This document shows positions 35,365-48,538 of a DNA stretch of 64,000 nt, piece by piece (the stretch's first letter is position 1; each line of letters starts with the position of its first letter). The notes under the pieces are model-generated. The model was not told the origin of the DNA. It saw only the letters and a list, made by a program, of their open reading frames with translations, and ran no database searches. Source of the stretch: Pochonia chlamydosporia 170. Taxonomy: Eukaryota > Ascomycota > Sordariomycetes > Hypocreales > Clavicipitaceae. The stretch lies in assembly GCF_001653235.2 (NCBI RefSeq), contig NC_035796.1, positions 1,550,001 to 1,614,000 on the forward strand. The letters are read 5' to 3'. The translations under genes were made by a program, and so were the position numbers.

Positions 35365-36576
35365 TCAGCAACTCCGAGTCGACATCAGACCAACTTTGCC
35401 GCAACAACTTCGGCATTGCTGGGGCCAGCAACAGCTTCTCTCAGAACAATGCTCCGAGCGTAGTATGTATGCCCTGTTTCTGTCGTGGGACCACGGCGGA
35501 CAGGTCGCAAGCCCATTCTGAATATGTCTTGCCCTTGGATATGGGTCACCATACTTGCATAGGCACCGCGGGCGAACAATGCTGCATATTTTGGCTTTAT
35601 TTGGAAAAGGGGTGGGGAGGAAGCAAATTCAGACTGGTTGAACACAAGTGCCTGCAATATATTGGAACGAACAATGTCGAACTTACCTTGACGGTGCAAC
35701 TTCAGTCTGCAGTGGCTTTGCCGCAGCCTTCATGTTCAGGACAGCGTCCGACGGACTCCCACTTCTTTTGGATGTGTGCCAGTCTCCATGTCGGTTGTGT
35801 GATGATGATCCGCCTCCATATGACTGGGGTGCTGTCTTGGCCGATATTGGAGTTTGGTATGATTCACTGTGTGGTGCCATGGTAGTTTCGAGTAATGGTA
35901 ACTCCGTCAGCGATGGACCAGCGCTGTGAATCCCACCGACAGTCGTCACGGACGATATTCTGGAGTGAGACCTGGATCTCCACGAGGTATACGACGACAG
36001 GCTGCTGTGACTATCGGACAACTTGTGACCCACGGGTCCACGGGTTTCTATACACGCCTGGTCTGATTCTTCCCTATTTTTCGGGCTAGAATCTTGCGTC
36101 AGAACACACAAAGATTGCTGTGGCCAAAATAGAAACAAAAAAAGGCAGCATCCATGGGCTTACCGGTCTTGCTGCAGTCTAGCTGATGGCAAAGAAATCT
36201 GCGAGGACTCCATATCGATGGAAACTGAATCCGTTGAACCGTCTCTGGAGTGTCGCCCACGACCAAGAGAGTCAACAGAACTATCTGAATCAAGTAAATC
36301 GCTTCCTGACCGAAGTGAAATGATTGAGTTCGATCGAATCTTGGGTTTAACTTGCAACGGTAGTGCGTAGCCACCTGCGCTCCATGGTGTTCTGTTTTTG
36401 CTGGCCTTGGATTCCCAGTCCTGCAGTGGCGTTGTCCTGTCTGGCGAAGGAGTTGGTAACGAGGCGGACGTCAAGGTGTCTTGTTGGAATACTAAAGAAG
36501 GCGGTGTGATTTCTCTTTGAGGCTTCTTGCAACAGAAAGCTGTCGCTGTTTGATTCAGCAGTGATGTAACATCCAT
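35365..36576 (-). CDS. Ser-rich protein with Cys-rich C-terminus, unknown function
   Basis: Three exons (36576-36164, 36085-35687, 35581-35365) join to 342 residues. Intron 1 is 78 bp (GTAAGC donor, CTGAC branch site) and intron 2 is 105 bp (GTAAGT donor, GCAG acceptor). The N-terminus MDVTSLLNQTATAF resembles starts I associate with fungal regulatory proteins, but no DNA-binding domain follows. The centre is Ser-rich and disordered (SLSSYTSWRSRSHSRISS). With the canonical GCAG acceptor, the last exon encodes a short basic part with about ten Cys, including CLCKYGDPYP, CCWPQQC and RSCC, which suggests metal or disulphide chemistry. Another frame through the same DNA stays open for about 65 codons to a stop at 35,385 but would need a weak AAG acceptor, so the C-terminus is the least certain part. 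Confidence 0.6.
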
Positions 36577-39500
36577 TTTTTCAGTCTGAAACCAGCCAGA
36601 CAGGTCGGCGGGTAAACGGATATTATAAGTCGAAAGAAGTTGTTCTTTGCTGTCCCAGCACCAGCCTCAGTCTCAGCTCATTCATGAATTATTTCAGAAA
36701 ACAAAAAGAGAAATGAAAACGAGTGTCTTGTCTCCTGGCTGGTTTTTACGCCTTTGTGTCTGCAAAGAACTCAAGTTGAGCATCAGAGTGACGGGGTTCC
36801 GATCAAACAGTGTCTGTTAAGGGTGAATCAGGTAGAGTCAAGACCGCCAGACACATGAGTCAATCATGAAAACCTATGGTCTCGCTCTGCTCGAAGGGGG
36901 ATTTGTGCTTGGGATGCTCAAAGAACAGTGGCGTCTGATGTTGAAGGAGGAGTGGCTCTTGGATGCTATTTGTTCAACGGCACGCCAGCAAAACAGATAA
37001 ACAGGGAAGAACAGATCATTGGACCAGGTTCGAACACTAACATGAGGCAGTACCGTACTGTAGAAAACCTTCAGACTCGTTGATGCGATCGACGCCGAGT
37101 GGATAGTGGATCGCTCGCACTGACGGCTGACGGCCTCGCATCCGAGTAGATCGAAACAGCCGAAACACAGAAGCACCTGGTGATATTGGGGCAAGTCCAA
37201 CCAGTTGTGGTTTGAAAAAGCGCTCTCACCGTTCTCTGCCGTAATAGAGTGTAAGATCTTGGACGGCCCGAGCAACTTGGAATTAAGCCAAAGCTTCGAC
37301 AGACTCCAAATCAGCCTCTCTGAAACGGGTGGCTGTGTATAAATCAGAATCAAACTGGGGGGAATCCACTTCCTAGTCAAATGAAATCCTATTTTGGTAC
37401 ACTTGAGAAAACGCAGCGCGCAACTTCGAGTCAAGGGGGTTGAGGTGTATCATGAGACAAACAGTGCATCACCACTGAGGCGCGGGGACAGACGAGCCAC
37501 CTCCAGGCAAAATACACGGAAATTCGAGCAACAGTAGGAAATTCTGTCTCACCATTTCTTCTCACTGAGGATACGAGCACATGGTAAGGAAAAGGTAGTA
37601 ATGAACTAGCTCTGAGTCTGCGCTGTGGGGATCTAGGTATTACAAAGAGATAGAATTGTGTGGGAGATGTCAAAGAGAGTGATGAGAGAGATAAGACCAG
37701 ACCAAAATCACAACGAGTGACTTTAAGCCCACTTGACGAGTAACTAATGGTCGAGTAGAGGCTACGGAGTTGTGGTTATTATATCAATCGTCAAGTTGAA
37801 GGAGGATCAACTGCCGTCACAAAGGGACGAATACAAACGGACAAGTTCTTACCTTTTGCTGCATAGTAAGTCGTCCAGGGCTTTGAGAACCACGCTGAGT
37901 GGTAAGAACGTGGGTTACATGAGGCTGGCCCAAGTCGACCAAGTTCCTAGAGGAGACTTTACTAAAGTCGCGGACCAAGAAGGCAACGCCGAGGGTGCTT
38001 GGTATGCATCACCATGCGTCGATGGTTGACGTGGATTGTGGATGTTCGCCTACAGTTACGATAACCTTGACCAAATACACGCATTTCGAATGGAGAATTG
38101 GATCTTCCATGGACATGGGGCACTCACTAACCATGAGCGTCTCTGTCCATCGGCTGCAACAAGACTCCGAGCCCACAACTGTCCAATATAGAACGGCAAC
38201 CCGCCGTGCTCAGGCACCAAACAGCCCATCAGTATGGAGTACGTACCAGAAGGTCATTTGCGATACTGCATACTGAAAGAACAGGGAGACCCTTGCAGGC
38301 CATATGCACTGATTCGGCTTGTGGGCTGTTCAGAAGAGTCGCCAACTTGCAAAAGGACAAAGCTCGTCCGAACCAATGCGCACCGGCAATGTAGCCAAGC
38401 GTCCGAGCGTTGGGGCCCTCAAGGCCGGGTGTGTTTGACCATGGAAGTCATATTGTAAGGGATGGGGTGACAGCCTCCGAGCGATCAGAACAATCCGAAG
38501 AGGGACGATGATTGAGTTCACACACTGCCAGCTAGTGCGACCGAAGTTTAAAATTGTCCTGGCCCAGCTGTCACGAATAGTCAAAGAACAGACAGAGTAC
38601 GACAAGCGCACGAAGCAGCCCAGTACGAAGCATGAAACTTGCACAGGCACGCATTTGGTAATATCTGATGGACAAGGCCGCCTCCACGGGGGCTGTGTAC
38701 CAACAACGAAGTGCGACCGGCTTCAAGGTCAGCCGTAGCAAGGCGGCACATGGGACAACCTTTCGCAACTCAACATTTCGTTTCGGCTCAGTTGTGGTGG
38801 TGTGTTTGGCACTCGAAACCTGCTGTTGGTTCTGTCTTGAGCCTGGCTCAAAGTTGTCGGGAGTCGGGACAAGCCGAGGGAGATATCGGACTCCCCACCA
38901 TCCGTGGGGCGGCTGGAAAGTAATATCCCGTCAGATATGACAAGTGAAGGGAGAGGCCAAGTGAGCAAAGCAGAATGTTCGGAGCATCATTGTCGTGCTT
39001 GTCGGTAGTGGCGGCACCCCCAGACGCCTTGCAGAAATGCAAGTCATGCAATTGGGACGTTGATGTCTAGTGACAGGGTTCCAGTTCGCACGAAGCGCGA
39101 CCCATCCAGGATAATGCAGGAGCATTGCATGGTGCTGCAAGGAGAGTCAATACATCCAATGAGAAAATGAAGACTGAGTAAGTGACATGCATGCATGTGT
39201 ACCCAGGTAGGCGACTGCGGATCCAGGTGCAGGTAAGAGTGATTGAACATGCAGGAGAACGCATCATTGGTGAAGTCAATGGGCTTTGATTGAGCGGAAA
39301 CCTCAGTTTGCCCTGGGATTCAGCTTGAGATACGTGGATGTGTTGTTGTGAAGTGTGCCGCACATAAAGTTTGTTCTTGGAATCGATCCGTTGAACCTGT
39401 CCCCTGTCTGGCCTGATCATGCAGCAAGATTCCCATGAGCAGCACCCGACAACAGATAGGGGACTTGGAGAGTAAACGACCTCTGTGCGCATCAATTGAA

Positions 39501-42500
39501 CATGCGTCTAGGCTGAGTGTGGTTCGTTGTGGGTTGATGGGTGGGTAGATCATTTGGTGGTTCAGCACGGAAGGACATCAATTGATCACGAAACAAACGT
39601 CGTGGGATGTGTTTGCAGAAGTGCCAAGTTGTTTTGGCGCGGAGAAGACGAGGACTTTACTTGACTTCAATTGGCTTGGTAAGCTTCACTCCAGTTGCAG
39701 TTGCAGAGGGACCAGATGTCTGCACATGTGGTCATTAGGGTCTGGTCTGGCCCATACGATTACAATCCTAAACGGCAAGTGCGAACGACATCATCATGCT
39801 GCTTCGATATTCAACGCACCGGGAAGGAGGCACCTTCATCGACTGCTCAAGCCAGAAAGGATGCGTTGGTCGTGTGGCCATCATCATCATCATCATCATT
39901 TGATTCTACAACACGCCAAGCGTTTGACCTAGGGTGCGAGTCGGTACGAAGTCAGATTGACAGCAGCTCTCACTTCCTAGGTATTGTCTACACCTTGGAA
40001 CCACTTCGTTTGAACGAAATGCATTGTGCACGACACAGCAAACTACACTGCAATTCGAAGACGCGCCACTTTCTTACTCAGATGACTCGGGTGTGAGCTC
40101 TCCTTGATATCAGCGCATTGCACTTTCGATCTCAACGTTGCCTCACAATAATTCACGGGCAGGGTAACCAGATTCTTCATTTCCAATCAAGGTTCCAGTG
40201 TTTTCCGAGTTAGATGTCCTGATTCACGCTCGAGTAATGGTCCGTTTCTGACCCCATCAATCCTCCTGCAAACGTGCAAAGAGAGCTGCGGTCATGTAAC
40301 AAAACACAAGTCAGACAACATACAATCAATTGGAGCTAACTAAACCTAAAGTTGCGCGGCCATCAGAGTCACATGTCTTTTGTTGATCTTGACGTACACG
40401 GCCCAATGTGTCAACCGCTATAAACAAGAAGGGTCCTTGAAGCCACGACTATAAAAAATGATCTGATATGGTAATTGCTGCCACACCATGCCAATGACAG
40501 CAAGATTAGCGATAGGTCCGTCAGGTTTTGCGTTTTAGTCGCGGCCACTCTCCCCTTGCTGACGGTTCAGGCCAAGCAGCGTCTCAACTTGCACCGCTTT
40601 TGGGGTGACCCAACCTTCAGATGCATGTTTCATGGCTTGTGTCACAGACTCACAAGACATCCTGGCAATTGTCAAACGGCTCAACAGTGAATGACATGGG
40701 ACCGGGATTGAGACGATGACCAAGCCGGCGCCATTCTTTGATGGCAAGCCTAGAGGCCGCCCGATAGCAATGGGCGACAGACATGAACTATATCGCAGAC
40801 TCTATGTCATGACTTGGCACTCCTGGATTGTGATGCACGGTTTCTCGACAATCCGTAACTTTAGTCGTGGCTAGATGCAAGCAGGCAGGGTATGCCTCGC
40901 CGAACGTGGTGTCCATGTCAGGGTTCGGCTGGCGCCATGTCTCGGGCTGAGATACAAATCGTGAAATCCTCACTCAGAAGACACAAATATTATCCGCTCG
41001 GCCGTACCAAAGACCAAACATTTGATCTGGAAAGGCGATTCTCCCCAGAAAGCTGACCGCTCACATGGCAGGCCCAGTTCCGCCTACCTATTATCCAGGC
41101 TAATATTTCCGGACATAATAAAGACCTTGAGCCGGCAACCATCAAGTTCTACTTTTGGTATGTGGAGCAACGTAACTGGAGGCGCTGCTTTGCTTTCAGA
41201 TGTTACCGCACCCAATACTTGGCAACCTCAGTCTGCATTGCTATTATGCCAATACACGAAGAAGCTTGCAGTGTCGTCAACTCGAAGCATCACCGTTCAA
41301 TTTCACCTCACTTCAAGGATCCAACAAGGGAACAGGAAATGCAATAAAGGTTGAGTAACTTCAGAATCTGAAATATGCCTGGCTGCGCCTGTGACCCCGT
41401 CATCTCTCACTGTGCCATCAGCCAGGGGCCATCATATGGCTGTCCTTCGTCACATGAGAGTGCCTTAAAACATTGACATAATCTCAGGTCATTCATCGGC
41501 TCATTTATTGCTCAAGCATGGCAAAGTTCAGTAACGAAATATGCCGCATACCAAGCGTTTCCTGCTCCGTCCTGAACATGTTGACTTCAACATGCACATT
41601 ATGTACATTTGATTACTCTGGGGGGAAGCCCAAAAGGGAGGAACATGGTTGGTTATTTCCAGTATTAATTGCTACTGCAGGCAGTATCCCTGCGCAGATC
41701 CAGCCACGAGCTGCAAATGGCTCAAGGTCCCAAGCCCACCACAAGGCTAACGCACCAGAATGTCCAATTTTGTCCGACAAGAAAGCAAAAGGGCAGCATG
41801 GTTTCATCTCAAGTTTTTGTGGAACGGCTTGACCAGATGACACGGAGCACGCACCGCTTTTGCCCAGCTCACCAACATTCCATTCCCCACTGCCTGAGAC
41901 CATCATACCAGTGGCAGTGTCAGCATTTGACAAATTTCCACGTAAATATGAAGTCGGTCATGAGACGAACGTTTTGGAGATCTCGAGATTGATCATCAAG
42001 GGTACAGTAGATGTGGTGTGAGATGATGTTATATTCTCGTTGACCAGCCCTCGTTAACCATTGCCTACTTCAGCATTGGGTCAATAGTTCTGTGGTCTTA
42101 TTGAACGAAATGAGGCTCAGAAGAACGGAACCATAGCCTTAGCAAGACCCCTTTTCGTCTTACTGCCCGCAGTCCAAGTAGAACTTGCTCGGGATGCATT
42201 GCAGGCCAATCATTCAACATATTCCTCTCAGGACTTTGCTAATGTCCAGACGGGATCTCAATACTCAATGCTAGTGCTACCTGACTTCGCGACTATTGCC
42301 AAAAAGTGGCTCGTGCTTCCGGGGAAGTCAAGTTGCCATATCCCAGACACATCCACTCTGGGGCATCATCTCCAGACTCCTCTAATCTCCCGGCTCAACA
42401 GTGTTTGGATTCCCGTCTTCTGATTTCAAAAACAGCGTGGCATCGAGCTGCAGCGCAACACAGCCTGTACACAACCTGCCGGCAAACCCGAATTCCGATC

Positions 42501-44311
42501 AAAAGGAGTTGCTTGTGGTGTGTTTCCCAATAACAAAAATCCAACGAGGTTCGGCCTGTGCATTGGGGTACGACGAAACCCAGAGTGTTTACAAGAAACC
42601 AGTCCACCAATCCTGTATGGACGTGCCAATATCTGTGCCAAATGTGTTTCTTCTGTTTACGCGAATCTCACTTGATTCACTGCCCGGCAAATCTTCGTAA
42701 CCTCAGGGCGCAAAGATCAAGATTTCGGCCAGAGTTGAACACGGACTCGGTGGAAACACTTGTTGAAATGTTTCAGGCCGAAGAGAAGCTTCAGAGCAGG
42801 CATACCCCAATCATTGTATCGTCTTCCTTGAGTGGTCTAGGCCCCTCCATAGTGGCATTCTAAGCATGTGGCCATCGAAGGCGCTTTGACAAAGTGACTT
42901 ACACGAGCGAGACTTTGAGCCGCTTGGTAGACTTGAGTTTGAAGTAACTCTTGATAAGTTGAGCATCGACGAGCCTTTCGCAGGTGTCTGTCCGGACTCC
43001 GGAGTGCAATGAGCGTGGGTTGCAATACGATCAAAGGGCAAGATCCCACGGAATGCGAGTTCATCCCAATCTATCAGACGCCACCTGACTCGATGAATAA
43101 ATACATCGGACAATCGCGGATGACTCGCAGGTTTCTTTCTCGACTAGTCAATATGACAGCACGGGATGCCCAATTCGTCATCCTGCCACGCACATTGGAA
43201 CAAATTGGACCACACTGCTCGTCAGATATCAGATCACCTACCAACGCTGAAGAAACGATCAATTGATCCTCTTCGGCAGGGCTGGAGCTGTCTGGGGGGT
43301 CATCGGTCATCCAAGCCTGGCCAGAACATGGTTCTATTGACTCCACAGCGGCATCACCAGCCAGCCCAAAAAAGAGCCACGGGAACAAAACGTCCATTCT
43401 TTAATTCACTCGCCGCCGTCTGCAAGGTGTTCAAGGATAATTTTAAATCGTCCCACTTTTAAGACCATCTGTTTCCGACACGGCTTGTGGCAGGGGAAGC
43501 TCCCCAAAAACTCAATGTTGTCACCATTGTTTCAGGGCTGGGCTACCGAGGTCCACAGCCATGTCTGTGTATTCCGGCGTTCTTTTTTTAGTATCTTGCT
43601 CATGATGTGTGTGGACTCGCAGTTGTCGTTTTGTGTCAGTGTCACCAAAGGTGTTTTCTGGTTGACAAGTCTGGTGTGCATGTTTGTGTGTTCAGCCAGA
43701 ACGGTTTACAACTGCGCTGTCGTGACAAGTCTGGTCGGGACATTTGCCTGCTTGGTTGAAATTCAATGCAGAGGTTGTGACTGTGGTACCAGTGTCATGC
43801 ACTCATGCGTCGGAGAATTATCGTATGAGACGTTGACGCATATATCTGTTTGTTCTGATGGGGGAGTCACTGTGTTCAGGTGTAACGGTGGCATTGTGTG
43901 ATGGTTTCTCCAAGAATGGCTCTTCCCTTTGTCCTGGACGACAATCGATACCAGAAGGCTGGCGTTTGTTCACAGGAGAAACATGAACCTGGAAAAGCGT
44001 TCCCCAAGCCCACTGCGGTGTAGGGTAGGTAAGAAAGATTTCGTGCTTGAGTTGGTTGGGCTGTGGATGATCTCGGAACATTCATTGTTTTAGGTCTTTA
44101 CGTTTCATGTAGGGTAACTGGCTGGTACTAATTGGCGGCATCGTCAAGGGCAGGCTGAAGTGATTGAGGATTCATGTCCCCTAGAAAATCCCAATAATTG
44201 TTTCCGGAGTTTCTGCTTATTGCCAAGGACGTCCATACCACACGGTCAAGTTATCTTTCTGCTTTTTTTATTATTAGGGGCCAAGTCATAACTTTTGTTC
44301 ATATCTATCTT
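36577..44311. other. Largest gene desert of the window, 7.7 kb
   Basis: No gene could be supported over 7.7 kb. Frames of 60-190 codons occur on both strands, the longest being 186 codons at 36,874-37,434 (-) with a non-ATG start. None has a domain, signal peptide with true ATG, or splice-consistent neighbour. A (CAT)7 run lies at 39,879-39,899. It may hold decayed transposon or pseudogene sequence that is no longer recognisable by eye, long 5' leaders, or non-coding RNA genes. Confidence 0.5.
39879..39899. repeat. (CAT)7 trinucleotide microsatellite
   Basis: Seven uninterrupted CAT units lie in a gene-free region. Confidence 0.85.
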
Positions 44312-45174
44312 TTACATCAAGTCATCGAGAGACTTATCAGCATCCTTCTGTATCAACTCCTTCATCCCCTGTGTAGACTGTCAGTTTCTGGTCTCTCCTC
44401 ATGGTACACTCCTCCATTCACTTACCTGGGGCATAATAGGATTGCCTTCCTTGTCCGTCACATAGCGAAATGGCATCTGTGTGCTCTCATGAGCATTGAA
44501 CTTTAGCTCTGGAAAGTCGACATATGGGACCTTGTCCAGAGCGACTACTCTCATTAGCAAAGCTGACACACAAATGACCGGCGTATATAAAACAAAGTAG
44601 AACGACATACTGCCATCCTGAACAACCAAGCGAGTCACCCGCACAGCAGTATCAGTAGTCATCTGCTTGGGACCCAACCTCCTTCCCTCAAATCCCTTCT
44701 TTCTCAGCTCCGAGGTTCGATCTACACTCATTTAGCGGCACGGAATCAAAAAACACCGTCGCAAATATTGACATACCTCGCGGCGGGTCATCACCTTTCA
44801 ACGTTTTCATCAGTCTCGGATCTTCGTTTCACTGACACGGCATAAAAAGGAAACATACCCAAAATACCGCCAAAGAGGAACGCATCAAACGTCTTCCCGT
44901 CCTCGGGAGACAGGTCCTTTGCGGCAGCAGGGTCCAGCAGACACACCTTTGGCTTGGTATCGGCGTACAGCTCCTCCACGCCGCGATGCTCGGGCTTGAA
45001 TGCGGGGAGGTCGTTTAATCCGGCGGGGACTTTGAATTCAGCGGGTAAACTGGATAAAATGAAGGTACCGTTTGTTTCTTGGGTTTCTTTGGCAATGGCA
45101 ATGTACTCTAGTTCTGACCAGGGGCCAAGTTCGGGGTCGAGATGTTCGACGATGAAGGTTTTGCCGGAAGCCAT
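44312..45174 (-). CDS. sfm1: SFM1-type SPOUT protein arginine methyltransferase
   Basis: Five exons (45174-44859, 44794-44777, 44721-44611, 44544-44426, 44368-44312) encode 206 residues, near the 213 of yeast Sfm1. Exon 2 is only 18 bp, and every joint is in frame. The opening FIVEHLDPELGPWSELEYIAIAKE is the family hallmark. Later blocks are DAFLFGGILGDDPPRDRTSE (spanning the micro-exon), RLGPKQMTTDTAVRVTRLVV and PYVDFPELKF, then MPFRY and GNPIMPQGMKELI. The trefoil-knot SPOUT fold binds S-adenosylmethionine in the GGILGDDPP to LGPKQM region. The yeast enzyme methylates one arginine of ribosomal protein Rps3, and I infer the same job here. Introns are 50-66 bp. Confidence 0.9.
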
Positions 45175-46494
45175 TTTTGTTTCTTGTTCCCGGGTGTGTA
45201 TGGGCCGAGGGGATGGTAGGGTAGGGATGGCTTGAGGAGGTGGCGATGCGTGAATAGGCTGGGGCTGGGATGAGAGCGACTTCGCTTTTGGGCTGGTTCT
45301 GGGGAAAATTTCTGAGACTGGATGTGAGGTTTGGTGATTGGAGGTTTGGAGTGTGGGAAATGCGGCGGGTTTGTGGTGGTCTGGTGGAGAAGCCAATGTC
45401 TGGTGCTGGTGTGTTTGGGATATCAGGTTACGAAGACACCAGACGGCACTGTACTCTACATTTCGAGATTTTATATTCATCTCTTGTCTTGCAATATCAC
45501 TGGATAAATTTTAAAAGGGCTTCCCGTTTCTGTCTTTTGGTGTTTATTTTGTTTTATTTTTTTGCGGCTGGGCTCAATGCGGCCTTCTCATTGTGTGACC
45601 CCAACTCTCAATGCACAGGAAGAAGACAGCTCTGACGTCTGATCAAATGGGATCTGATGGTCAATAAGCGCCAGTTTATTGAGAGGCCAAGCCACACCGA
45701 GGTGTCGAGTATGAGGTCAGCGGCATGAGGATCGGCTCTCGAGGGATTTATTGGCATGGAAATGGGCACAGGCATATGATCGCAACTTGACACTGAATTC
45801 GGGAATGGATGGTTGATTCTCATGCTTTGTTGGCAACTGCCGTGATGGATTTGCGGTGGTTATTTGTCGCAGCCACAGTTAGACAATGCAAATATTGAAC
45901 ACATGGACATCGATGCCCCATACTAGTGGCTGTGGGCGGAAGAACAGGGGCCCGGGCTCGTATCGATCGCTGAATGTGTGCTGCAGCTCGGCTTCCTCCA
46001 GAGCCGCCAGGCTGAACAGGGCCTGGCAATTCTCAACATTTGAACATTGAAGTGCTGGCACCGCCTCCACCAGTTGACTAGACGGGACATGGAACTGATG
46101 TGACCAGAACTCGACTTGGTTAGCCCCCTTCATGTTCATCCATGTTCTCTCCATATCAACGCCAGACTAGAACTTGGCCCGTCTGACTCGACCACATGCA
46201 TTGCTTGCTTACGTAGGGGTCTAACAAGCCACATTGCCTCTGTCCCTAATTCGCAACATCACGACCATCAACATTACACGCTGAAATCGTCTCACCATCG
46301 AGATCCTTTCACACTTCCATCTGCATGAGGTAGAAACCGCAGCGACCGACCATACTTCGATCCTTTCCTGACCGCCGCCCACGCCCTCGCCGTCCCTGTG
46401 CCCCCTGGGCGCGCTCGCCATCGCAGCCGGCTAGCCATCCCTCCCTCCCTCCTCTGGTGTCCGTCCGTGTCTGGTGTCCGACGGTCGGGTCGAC
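45175..46494. other. Divergent spacer between sfm1 and kex1
   Basis: Contains both promoters. CT-rich DNA from about 46,330 to 46,490 leads directly into the kex1 start. Frames up to 121 codons are antisense shadows of the sfm1 leader or lack features. Confidence 0.55.
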
Positions 46495-48538
46495 ATGCTT
46501 TCCTCGTCCTCACGGGCGCTCGCCAGATCATGGCATGCGCTCACCGTTCTGGCACTCTGGCCCATGTCAGTACTGGCCGAGGGTAAATCTGCCGCTGACT
46601 TTTACGTCCGCGAGCTGCCTGGTCTTCCCAAAGATGCTCCTCCGATCAAGATGCATGCAGGGTGAGGCAACCCATCCTTTGACCAGAAACGTTGCGAACC
46701 ACGTTTCAGAAATGAATGGCTTTGTACGAGAACGAGACTAACGAGATATTGGCCCTCGGCCTGCAGTCACATCGAGGTCGTTCCAGAGCACAATGGCAAC
46801 TTGTTCTTCTGGCACTTCCAAAACAATCACATTGCGAACCGCCAACGAACCGTGATATGGCTCAATGGTGGACCCGGGTGCAGCTCCGAGGATGGCGCCT
46901 TGATGGAGGTTGGCCCGTATAGGGTCAAGAGTGACAAGACGTTGGCTCTGAATAACGGTACCTGGAATGAGTTTGCCAATTTGCTCTTTGTCGACAATCC
47001 TGTCGGTACTGGCTTCAGTTATGTCGACACGAATAGCTATATCCATGAGCTGAGCACCATGTCGACTCAGTTTGTTACCTTTTTGGAGAAGTTCTTTGCT
47101 ATTTTCCCAGAATACGAGCACGATGATGTAAGTGTACCTGCAGAACAGGACAAGTTGCATTGCTTTTTACTGACAATATGAACCCCAGCTTTATTTCGCT
47201 GGAGAGTCGTACGCCGGACAACATATTCCTTACATCGCGAAAGCCATCCTCGATCGTAACAAGGTGAAGAGCCGTAAAGAACAGTGGAACCTTAGCGGCC
47301 TTCTTATTGGGAATGGCTGGATCTCTCCACGAGACCAGTCCGACGCATACTTGAAGTTTAGTCTGGAGAAGGGTCTGATTGAGAAGGGGTCGGACGCGTC
47401 GAAGGAGCTCCATCATATGCAGAGAATATGTGATAAGCAACTTGCCTCTGATCCTGGACACGTCGATTACAACGATTGTGAAAGCATTCTGCAGAGGATC
47501 CTCCAGGTTACCAAAAAGGGGACTGGTGACCAGGCGTGCATCAACATGTACGATGTGCGGCTCCGCGATTCTTCACCCGCCTGTGGCATGAATTGGCCCC
47601 CCGACTTGGATAATGTCGGGCCATATTTGCGCGAACCACTGGTCATGGCAGGGCTGAATCTTGATAGGCAACGGGCGACTGGGTGGCAGGAGTGCAACAG
47701 CAAAGTGCATGCTGCGTTTAATAACCGCAATTCGACGGCCGCCATCGGCTTGTTCCCTGACATCCTTAAAGAGGTCCCCATTCTTCTCTTCTCTGGAGCC
47801 GAGGACCTGATTTGCAATCATATTGGCACGGAGCAGCTGATCAGTAATTTGGACTGGAATGGTGGCCGGGGATTCGAAGTTACGCCAGGTAACTGGGCTC
47901 CCCGCAGGCAATGGACGTTTGAGGGAGAGGTTGCCGGTTTTTGGCAGGAAGCTCGAAACCTGACCTATGTTCTCTTCTACAATGCCTCACACATGGTCCC
48001 CTTTGACTACCCGCGACGATCACGAGATATGCTGGACCGCTTCATGAAGATCGACATCAGCAGCATTGGTGGCCAGCCTTCAGACAGTCGGATTGATGGC
48101 GAAAAGGGCCCAGACACTTCTGTCGGCGGAGCGACCAACCACACACAGCAACACGAGAATGAGGCAAAGAAGAAGCTCGATGCTGCCAAGTGGCAAGCAT
48201 ACAGAAGATCCGGCGAAGTGGTACTTGTCATTGTTATCATTGCTGCATCAGCATGGGGATACTTCATTTGGCGTCAGCGACGCAAGGGTGCCGCATACTC
48301 TGCCCTGCGCAGCGATGAAGCTGACCAGTCGAGAACGGGACTGGCGGCTTTCCATGATCGTCAAAATGCCGGTGGTGATTTGGAGGCAGCTGCTTTTGAT
48401 GAAACCACTGTCGATAACATCCAATTGCAGGAGTCAATCGGCCGCGGCGGCGAGGGCAAATATAGCATCGGGGACGACAGCGACGAGGAAGAGGAGGAGG
48501 CTACCAAGCAAGGACACTCGGATAAGAGGAACTTGTAA
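46495..48538 (+). CDS. kex1: Pheromone-processing carboxypeptidase KEX1
   Basis: Three exons (46495-46661, 46767-47127, 47189-48538) encode 625 residues. Kex1 is a Golgi serine carboxypeptidase that removes C-terminal Lys and Arg left by the Kex2 endoprotease on pheromone and other precursors. Residues 1-28 form a signal peptide. The S10 family signature is complete: NGGPGCSS (oxyanion region), GESYAG with nucleophile Ser183, Asp382 in GAEDLICNH, and His444 in [12 protein letters not shown] single membrane helix lies at about 520-537 after an acidic and Lys-rich stem, and a cytosolic tail ends with an acidic cluster, as in Kex1 trafficking tails. Introns are 105 and 61 bp. Length and order match the family well. 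Confidence 0.95.

Noticed and set aside
37020..37060. tRNA B-box-like GGTTCGAAC
   Set aside because: No matching A box, acceptor stem or cloverleaf could be drawn around it.
36874..37434. 186-codon minus-strand frame
   Set aside because: Non-ATG start and leader-like composition directly upstream of the Ser-rich gene; no conserved pattern.
39582..39932. Frame encoding a poly-His stretch
   Set aside because: The His run is simply the translated CAT microsatellite; the frame is otherwise featureless.
40475..40690. 71-codon frame with a hydrophobic segment followed by several Cys
   Set aside because: Non-ATG start and no ATG before the hydrophobic part; single occurrence in a gene desert.
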